Source: CAYXZO01 sp964469505
Lineage (GTDB): Bacteria > Fidelibacterota > UBA8477 > JABMPR01
Assembly: GCA_964469505.1 (NCBI GenBank)
Contig: CAYXZO010000098.1
Span: 1-6,493, forward strand
Direction: 5' to 3'
DNA: 6,493 nucleotides
Positions within the stretch are counted from its first letter, which is position 1; each line of letters opens with the position of its first letter. Below the pieces are notes generated by a model. The model was not told the origin of the DNA. It searched no databases and was given only the letters and a program-made list of their open reading frames with translations. A program made the position numbers and the translations under genes. Below, piece by piece: positions 1-5,320 of this stretch.

Positions 1-644
1 GGATGCCATTGCACGGCAACGCATGGCCAGTCCTCTTCCAAAGGTTCCAACCCTTCCACTATACCGTCCGGAGCACGGGCGGTGACCTTCAGCTCCGACC
101 CGATCTGCCCCACCGCCTGGTGATGGGCGCTGTTGATTTCCAGCTCCCTGACACCCAGAATTTCCGCCAGTTTGGAATCCCCTTCCAGGACTACCGGATG
201 TCGGGCATCCGCACCATCGTCCTGGCGATGAACGATCCAGCTATCTATCTCAGATGGTATGTCCTGAATCAAGGTGCCGCCCCGGGCCACATTCAATTCC
301 TGCAGTCCCAGACAAATGGCTAAAGTCGGCATCTTGTACTCCGCCAGTAAGCGCCATAAGCGAAAATCATGGTCAATGCGTTGGGGGTGTAGTAAGTCAG
401 TTGCCGCCGGTGACTGCTCCGCGTGCCATAACGTGGCCGGCAGATCCTTTCCCCCCACCATAATTACCCCCTGAACCAGATCCAAAAGCTGATGCAGCTC
501 ATCCTCCGAGTTCAGTACCGGTAAGATCAAGGGCAGGCCTCCAGCCGCCTGCACCGCTTGAAGATATGGAGATCCTAAAAGGCAGGTATCACGACCTTTA
601 ACTTCATAGTAACTGCAACTGATACCGATGATGGGTTTTGACAT
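1..644 (-). CDS. Peptidase C26 / gamma-glutamyl-GABA hydrolase-like class I glutamine amidotransferase (3' end cut by window edge)
   Basis: Translated from the ATG at 644, this gives 214 codons plus two bases and runs off the left edge with no stop. The protein begins MSKPIIGISCSYYE, typical of PuuD-like hydrolases. A VGGKD stretch (residues 63-67) matches the family's GG-D substrate loop. CLGLQELNVARGGTLIQDI (111-129) is the nucleophile elbow with catalytic Cys111, and NSAHHQAV (171-178) and APDGIVEG (191-198) follow. The last visible residues, VQWHP, hold the catalytic His214; the Glu that normally follows it is just outside. Family members are about 240-255 residues, so roughly 25-40 are missing. 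Known members hydrolyse gamma-glutamyl amide bonds (for example gamma-glutamyl-GABA in putrescine breakdown) in the cytoplasm; this substrate is unknown. The start lies 12 bases after the amidohydrolase stop, with AGGA (655-658) overlapping that stop and 10 bases before the ATG, so it is probably the third gene of the operon. No polyamine genes are visible, so I give no puuD symbol. Confidence 0.92.
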   Translation of the reverse strand, partial: MSKPIIGISCSYYEVKGRDTCLLGSPYLQAVQAAGGLPLILPVLNSEDELHQLLDLVQGVIMVGGKDLPATLWHAEQSPAATDLLHPQRIDHDFRLWRLLAEYKMPTLAICLGLQELNVARGGTLIQDIPSEIDSWIVHRQDDGADARHPVVLEGDSKLAEILGVRELEINSAHHQAVGQIGSELKVTARAPDGIVEGLEPLEEDWPCVAVQWH

Positions 645-656
645 GATGTTTGAGTC

Positions 657-2237
657 CTATTTGCGATAGACCTCTCGCCCGCCTAAGTAAACCATTCGGG
701 TTAGGTCCGCAGGGGGGGCGGAAAATGTTTCCAGTTTTTCAGCACGGGGATCGACAATCACCAAGTCTGCCAGTAAGCCGGGAGCTATGCGTCCCACCAG
801 ATTTTCAGAATAGCCGGCATAAGCGGCTTCCCGTGTGTGGGCTGCCAGAGCCTCTTCGAGGCTGAGCTTCTCTTGAGGGAACCAGCCGCCACGGGTAACG
901 GCGGCATAAAGGGTGCGCCAGGGATCAGCACTCACCACCGGCCAATCCGAACCAAAAACGACCCGGGCGCCTGCGTTCCTCAAACTGGCGAAGGGATAGG
1001 CCTGGCGCAGACGTTCACCCAAGCGGCGGCCGGCCCATTTGAAATCTTCCAGTAAGTGTGCCGGTTGAACGGAGGGCAACACGCGGAGATTCTTAAAACG
1101 GGGTAAGTCCTGGGGATGGAGATGTTGAGCATGCTCGATGCGCCAGCGCCGATCTCGCGGGCCCTGCTCCTGAAAAAGTTCTTCAAAGAGCTGCAAAAGC
1201 TCACGATTGGCCCGGTCCCCAATGGCGTGAATCACAACCTGTATCCGGTGCTCGTCGGCTGCTTTCAAGATCTTTTTTACCATCCGGGTGTCTTGAAAAT
1301 CGGGATGAACCAGACCGGCATTATGCGGCTCGTCAGCATAGGGTTCTAACATCCAGGCTGTGCCCGAGCCTAGACTTCCGTCGGAAAAGCCTTTGAGGCC
1401 CCCGACTGTGAACCAGGGTGGAACTTTCCATTCCCTGGCGTCCTCGGCTTGGAAGCGCTCCCATTCTAAAAAAGGCGCATAGGCCCTGACCCTTACCGGT
1501 AATTGACCAGCCTGGGCTGCCTGGTGCAGGAAAACCAAGTCGTCCCAGCTACTACACATTGTATGTACATAGGTGACTCCCAGGGACAGTAGATGCTCAC
1601 CCGCAGCTTTTAACGCCTCCGTACGTTCCTCCCGGCTCGGTGCCGGACGATGCTTCTCCACTAATTCGACGGCGGCGTCTTTGAGAAGTCCTGTAGGGTA
1701 TCCATGCCGGTCTCGCACGATTACTCCCCCGGGAGGGTCCGGGGTCTCCTGAGTAATGCCGCAGTGAACTAACGTTTTGGTATTACACACCGCTGAATGT
1801 CCGTCATGTCGATAGAGCAGCACCAGATGTTGGGGCGCCGCGGCATCCAGCCAGTGGCGGGTTGGAGGCTGATGATCTGGAAATTGTTGCTCATTCCAAT
1901 AGCCCCCCACCAGCCAACGTTGTCCGGGGTGAGTTTGTGCATAAGCTTGCAACCGGGCTTTGAAATCCTCCCGGGAAGTTACATCTCTCAACTGTACGCC
2001 CGACAGTTGCAGGCCTCCTTCCAGCAAGTGTACGTGGCAGTCGATAAATCCCGGGAGAACCAGGCCGCCCTCGGCATCAACTACTCTTGTGTCAGGTCCC
2101 TGATGATCCAGGGCGGATGCGCCGACGGCGAGCAAACGGTCTCCTTTAACCGCCAGGGATTCAGCCAGGGGGCGGTTTACATCCTGAGTCAAAATCCGGC
2201 CGTTGATTAAAATCCAATCGGCAATTTCAGCCGGCAT
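657..2237 (-). CDS. YtcJ-type metal-dependent amidohydrolase (amidohydrolase family 3)
   Basis: A complete protein of 526 residues, close to the usual 530-560 of the YtcJ group (COG1574). The N-terminal small beta domain (ILINGRILTQD, residues 9-19) is followed by the metal motif PGFIDCHVHLLEGG (62-75) with His68 and His70. Next come LKGFSDGSLGSGTA (281-294), whose Lys282 occupies the position of a possible bridging lysine, VIHAIGDRAN (335-344) with His337, IEHAQHLHPQDL (367-378) with His369, and VVFGSDWPV (426-434) with the catalytic Asp431. The chain closes with the beta-sandwich return GRIAPGLLADLVIVD. No signal peptide is seen, so it should be cytoplasmic. Characterised relatives hydrolyse N-substituted formamides or other amide/imide bonds; most are uncharacterised, so the substrate here is open. 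The ATG at 2237 lies 3 bases after the dehydrogenase TGA. GGGAAAGGA (AGGA at 2248-2251, 10 bases upstream) sits inside the end of the upstream gene, indicating translational coupling. All expected metal-site residues are present, so it is probably active. Confidence 0.94.
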   Translation of the reverse strand: MPAEIADWILINGRILTQDVNRPLAESLAVKGDRLLAVGASALDHQGPDTRVVDAEGGLVLPGFIDCHVHLLEGGLQLSGVQLRDVTSREDFKARLQAYAQTHPGQRWLVGGYWNEQQFPDHQPPTRHWLDAAAPQHLVLLYRHDGHSAVCNTKTLVHCGITQETPDPPGGVIVRDRHGYPTGLLKDAAVELVEKHRPAPSREERTEALKAAGEHLLSLGVTYVHTMCSSWDDLVFLHQAAQAGQLPVRVRAYAPFLEWERFQAEDAREWKVPPWFTVGGLKGFSDGSLGSGTAWMLEPYADEPHNAGLVHPDFQDTRMVKKILKAADEHRIQVVIHAIGDRANRELLQLFEELFQEQGPRDRRWRIEHAQHLHPQDLPRFKNLRVLPSVQPAHLLEDFKWAGRRLGERLRQAYPFASLRNAGARVVFGSDWPVVSADPWRTLYAAVTRGGWFPQEKLSLEEALAAHTREAAYAGYSENLVGRIAPGLLADLVIVDPRAEKLETFSAPPADLTRMVYLGGREVYRK

Positions 2238-2240
2238 GAG

Positions 2241-5141
2241 TCACGAATCCTTTCCCAAAAGAAAGTGGATATTGTCTCGGTGCGGAACCCATTCGAATAC
2301 CAGTATTTTTTTACGTCGGCCGTCGAGAGTCCATTGTTGATAACCGGCCTCAGTNNNNNNNNNNNNNNNNNNNNNNNNNNNNNNNNNNNNNNNNNNNNNN
2401 NNNNNNNNNNNNNNNNNNNNNNNNNNNNNNNNNNNNNNNNNNNNNNNNNNNNNNGTGGCGGAGGCGGTTAATTCCGGTACCAACAAGCCCCGATCACCGG
2501 CAAAGGCACAGCACCCCCAGTGTTGCGGGATAACCACTTCAGTGGCGCATTTTTGGGCTACTGCCACCATCTGGGGCCGCAGTCCCATTTTCTCAGTGCT
2601 GCAGGTGGGATGTAGCACCACTTTCTCCGCCAGGGGAGTGAGCGATAAGCGTGGCAGGAGCAATTCATCCAGGAATTCTACCAGATCGTAGATTTTCAAT
2701 TGTTGCCAACGCGCTAGTGAATCACCCTCCAGCACCTGATCATAATGTTTAAGCTGATAGCTGCAGGGGGAAGTATCCTGTACGATGGGCAGTTGTCCCT
2801 GTTGGGAGCTTATCCACAAGTTATCCACAACTTTTTCTGCCAGCCGGCGATTGGCTTCGGGGAAACCTTTACTGCTGAAGGGCATTCCGCAGCAGAGTTC
2901 AGGCAGGTTGAGGGGGTAGCGTAGTTTGAGACCAGCCTTGGTGGCCAGCTCTTGCATCATCTGGGGAACGGAAGGAGAACCGGAAATTGGCGCCAGTGAG
3001 CGGGAAAGGCAGGAAGGAAAATATACTACTTCCGCCCCGGTCGAATCCAGCTCCGGCAAGCTGGGCGCCGGACCGGGAAAGTCAGCATTCCAGGCGGGGG
3101 TGTGCTTCAAAATGCGACGCAAGGTTAAGGTGGCTTGCTCCAATTGCCGGGGTGGGATAAGAGCCGCCAGCCCTTGCATTAGGCCCAGCCCCTGGCGCAT
3201 GCGGCGCACCGTGTGTTGGAATTCCTGGGCCGCTTTGGTGGCTATTTTACTCGCCAAGATACCGTGTCTGTCGTGGCGATATTTTTTCATCAGGGCGCCG
3301 GTATCGATGCCCACTGGACAACCTAAAGCGCATAAACCATCCACCGCGCAGGTATCCACCGCCAGGTACTGATAGTCTTTTTTAATCCGCCGGGCGGCCC
3401 GAGTGTCGCTGGGTGCGGAACTGCTTTCCAGCAGCAGGCGCTCCCTCTCCAGAACTATACGCTGCCGGGGAGTGAGGGTCAGGTCGCGGGAAGGACACCA
3501 CACTTCGCAGAAACCGCATTCGATGCAGGGATCGACCTGCGCATCAACCTCGGGGATGGCTTTAATATTTTTTAAATGAACAACCGGATCTTCGGAAAGA
3601 ATGACTTCGGGATTCAGGATGCCATCGGGATCGAATAGCTTTTTGATCTCCCGCATGTATCCCACGGCCCGAGAGCCCCATTCCAACTCCAGGAAAGGCG
3701 CCATATTGCGCCCGGTACCGTGCTCGGCTTTCAAGGCTCCGTCGAAATCGTTCACCACCACTTCCGCCAGCTCTTGGATGAATTCGCGGTACTGTTTTTC
3801 TCCAGCGGCGTCGAAACTTTGCGCCACGTTGAAGTGCAGGTTACCGTCTTTTGCGTGCCCGAAAATGATGGCGTCCTGATAATCGTATTTGGCGAAGAGT
3901 CGGTGAAGGGCGGTTACGAAATCCGCGAGCTGTTCGGGACGGACACAAACATCTTCAGTGATGACAATGGTCCCCGGTTTACGATGGGCGGCATGGGAGG
4001 GTAGCAGGCCTTTACGTACTTTCCAGAAGATTTCCCGCTGTTGAGCATCGGTGTGGAAAACGGGGGGGTGCAATAGCTTGCTTTGTTTCAGGAGTGCCAG
4101 TCCCCGTTCCACCTTGCGGTTCAATTCCTCGCTGGTCATCCCCTGGAATTCGCATAGAAGTCCGGCGGCCTCGGTAGGTAAATCTTTCAATTCGGCGGGC
4201 AATCCCGGTTGATTCTCCACCGATCGAAGCGCAGGTCGGTCCATGATCTCTAGAGCCTCTGCGCCGGCCTCTTTTAGACCGGGAATCAGACTGACGGCGG
4301 CTTGAGTGGTGGGAAAGAAGAGCAAGGCCGTGGCCTTGAGAACTTTATCGGGGATAGTATTAAAGGTGATTCTGGAAAGGAATCCGAGAGTCCCTTCCGA
4401 GCCCACCATCAGGTGTGCCAGGATATCCACCGGCCGTTGGAAATCCAGCAGCGCGTTAAGGGAATAGCCCATGGTGTTCTTGCGGCTGAATTTGTCTCGG
4501 ATGCGGGCTGACAATTCTTGATCAGCTTCCAGGCGTTTTTTCAGCTCCTGCAAACCCTCGTATAAGTCCGGCGCGGCTTCTTTTAGAATGAGGTCGGCCT
4601 CTGCCACGCCGGTATCCAGCAGCAGTCCGTTGGGCAAAACAGTGCGTAAGCTGTGGAGGGTGTGATAAGAGTTATCCTTGACGCCGCAGCACATGCCACT
4701 GGAGTTGTTGGCCACAATTCCACCGATGAAAGCCGCGTTCAAGGAGGCGGGATCGGGTCCGATTTTATATCCGTAGCTTTGCAGGTAGCGGTTGGCCATT
4801 CCCCCCACCACTGCCGGGTCCAACTGAATGCGCCGCCCCTGGTCGAGAATAGAATAGTTACGCCAGAAGCGGTTAACCAGTACCAGAATTCCTGCTCCCA
4901 CCGCCTGGCCGGATAAGGAAGTCCCTGCGGCCCGAAAAGTGAGGGGAGTTTTGGTTTCCCGGGCATAGCGCAACAGGGCGATGACTTCCGCCTCATCCCG
5001 GGGTTCAACCACAACCTGGGGCACCAGACGATAAAAACTGGCATCGCGGGCATAGCGGTGTAGGTCCGCTGGGTGATCCGAAACCCGGGCGGGGGAAAGG
5101 ATACGCCTTAACTCTTTTACCAGCTGGCGTTTCTTTGGCAT
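2241..5141 (-). CDS. FAD-binding oxidase / iron-sulfur CCG-domain fusion: D-lactate or D-2-hydroxyacid dehydrogenase type, interrupted by assembly gap
   Basis: The frame gives about 966 residues from ATG 5141, including 34 undetermined. Order of parts: FAD-binding_4 domain with RAAGTSLSGQAVGAG (residues 70-84), GGIVANNSSGM (140-150) and VGSEGTLGF (246-254); FAD-oxidase C-terminal domain with GHAKDGNLHFN (428-438), EHGTGRN (473-479) and FDPDGILNPE (503-512); ferredoxin-like CIECGFCEVWCP (539-550) and CAVDGLCALGCP (598-609); then two cysteine-rich CCG modules, PSC (Cys711) with LCCGMPFSSKG (749-759), and HPTC (Cys847) with GCCAFAGDRG (876-885). This order is that of Dld-II/YdiJ-like membrane-associated dehydrogenases, which oxidise D-lactate, D-2-hydroxyglutarate or similar acids and pass electrons through Fe-S centres towards quinone or another carrier. 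The exact substrate cannot be read. A TTG at 5183 would add 14 residues; its AGGG is only 4 bases away and the extra residues resemble nothing in the family, so I prefer 5141, although that has no clear ribosome site. It is first gene of a probable operon. The frame through the gap at 2355-2454 is not proven. Confidence 0.88.
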   Translation of the reverse strand: MPKKRQLVKELRRILSPARVSDHPADLHRYARDASFYRLVPQVVVEPRDEAEVIALLRYARETKTPLTFRAAGTSLSGQAVGAGILVLVNRFWRNYSILDQGRRIQLDPAVVGGMANRYLQSYGYKIGPDPASLNAAFIGGIVANNSSGMCCGVKDNSYHTLHSLRTVLPNGLLLDTGVAEADLILKEAAPDLYEGLQELKKRLEADQELSARIRDKFSRKNTMGYSLNALLDFQRPVDILAHLMVGSEGTLGFLSRITFNTIPDKVLKATALLFFPTTQAAVSLIPGLKEAGAEALEIMDRPALRSVENQPGLPAELKDLPTEAAGLLCEFQGMTSEELNRKVERGLALLKQSKLLHPPVFHTDAQQREIFWKVRKGLLPSHAAHRKPGTIVITEDVCVRPEQLADFVTALHRLFAKYDYQDAIIFGHAKDGNLHFNVAQSFDAAGEKQYREFIQELAEVVVNDFDGALKAEHGTGRNMAPFLELEWGSRAVGYMREIKKLFDPDGILNPEVILSEDPVVHLKNIKAIPEVDAQVDPCIECGFCEVWCPSRDLTLTPRQRIVLERERLLLESSSAPSDTRAARRIKKDYQYLAVDTCAVDGLCALGCPVGIDTGALMKKYRHDRHGILASKIATKAAQEFQHTVRRMRQGLGLMQGLAALIPPRQLEQATLTLRRILKHTPAWNADFPGPAPSLPELDSTGAEVVYFPSCLSRSLAPISGSPSVPQMMQELATKAGLKLRYPLNLPELCCGMPFSSKGFPEANRRLAEKVVDNLWISSQQGQLPIVQDTSPCSYQLKHYDQVLEGDSLARWQQLKIYDLVEFLDELLLPRLSLTPLAEKVVLHPTCSTEKMGLRPQMVAVAQKCATEVVIPQHWGCCAFAGDRGLLVPELTASAXXXXXXXXXXXXXXXXXXXXXXXXXXXXXXXXXXTEAGYQQWTLDGRRKKILVFEWVPHRDNIHFLLGKDS
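2355..2454. other. Assembly gap (100 N)
   Basis: Exactly 100 consecutive N, the conventional scaffold placeholder for a gap of unknown length. It falls in the 3' part of the dehydrogenase gene, directly after the PELTASA segment that follows the last CCG motif. In relatives this is where a DGY-SSNRTCEIGL-type segment with a conserved Cys is expected. The continuous frame across it may be accidental, because 100 is not a multiple of 3 and the true length is unknown. Confidence 0.99.
2810..2831 (+). repeat. Tandem 11-bp repeat carrying two perfect DnaA-box 9-mers
   Basis: TTATCCACAAG is followed immediately by TTATCCACAAC. Each copy contains TTATCCACA, the consensus high-affinity DnaA box (2810-2818 and 2821-2829), in the same orientation with starts 11 bases apart, about one helical turn. 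The pair lies inside the dehydrogenase gene, where the opposite strand encodes V-V-D-N-L-W-I-S. Since 11 is not a multiple of 3, it is not a duplicated protein motif. The match to the consensus is direct; any DnaA binding is inference, and there is no AT-rich unwinding region or origin gene nearby. Confidence 0.5.
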
Positions 5142-5203
5142 GATTCGGCCAAAAGTACCGGTGGGCCATAAATTCGCAAACAAGTTTCCCTTTAGTGAGC
5201 GGG

Positions 5204-5233
5204 GCTACCGAAGGTTTAGCAAACTGGGGTAGC
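5204..5233. promoter_or_regulatory. Nested inverted repeat upstream of the dehydrogenase operon (candidate operator or leader hairpin)
   Basis: GCTACC (5204-5209) pairs with GGTAGC (5228-5233). Almost concentric inside it is GTTTAGCAAAC (5214-5224), a GTTT/AAAC palindrome around a 3-base centre. The whole lies 62-92 bases before the preferred ATG (5141) and downstream of the terminator of the preceding gene, where the operon's promoter and operator should be. I could not find a convincing -35/-10 pair: a TTGAAG at about 5234-5239 on the minus strand has no good partner. It could be a repressor site, a transcript hairpin, or chance. Confidence 0.3.
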
Positions 5234-5273
5234 TTCAATTCTCATCTGTTCCAGCGAGAGCTTCCCTGAAATA

Positions 5274-5300
5274 AAAAGCCCCGGGGTGTCCGGGGCTTTT
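5274..5300 (-). terminator. Intrinsic terminator of the outer-membrane protein gene
   Basis: On the minus strand AAAAGCCCCGG, a five-base loop ACACC and CCGGGGCTTTT form a perfect 11-bp, GC-rich stem, and the T run continues as TTTTTATTT. It begins 20 bases after the stop codon of the outer-membrane protein gene. It separates that gene from the dehydrogenase operon and implies that the operon has its own promoter within about 130 bases. On the plus strand the hairpin is followed by only four T, but no plus-strand gene needs it. Confidence 0.92.
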
Positions 5301-5320
5301 AGATAGTATTCTCGGTAATC

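Noticed and set aside
3..474. Overlapping plus-strand open frames at the left edge
   Set aside because: The minus strand here encodes the clear C26 hydrolase with Cys111 and the final QWHP motif, so the plus-strand frames are shadows.
1797..2210. Plus-strand open frame of 137 codons opposite the amidohydrolase gene
   Set aside because: It is fully antisense to a conserved catalytic region and shows no family-like motifs or ribosome site; it is a shadow of the real gene.
2810..2831. Replication origin at the tandem DnaA boxes
   Set aside because: There are only two boxes, no AT-rich unwinding element, and no dnaA, dnaN, rpmH or gid-type neighbour. They lie inside an apparently intact metabolic gene.
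2926..3372. Plus-strand open frame of 148 codons opposite the dehydrogenase gene
   Set aside because: Its composition (rich in Arg, Ser, Cys and Trp) is what the reverse of a GC-rich gene gives, and it overlaps the iron-sulfur and CCG domains on the other strand. No independent support.
876..4840. Gly-to-Ala change in the second CCG motif (CCA instead of CCG) as a sign of inactivation
   Set aside because: Both cysteines that would hold the cluster are present and, as far as I recall, GCCAFAGD is a normal variant in the Dld-II-like group. It is not evidence of decay. (The motif itself lies near 2490-2520.)
5184..5273. Sigma-70 or sigma-54 promoter for the operon
   Set aside because: TTGAAG has no -10 hexamer at suitable spacing, TGCTAAACC is only a weak extended -10, and the possible -12 TTTGCT has no GG ten bases upstream. 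A promoter must exist, but I cannot place it.
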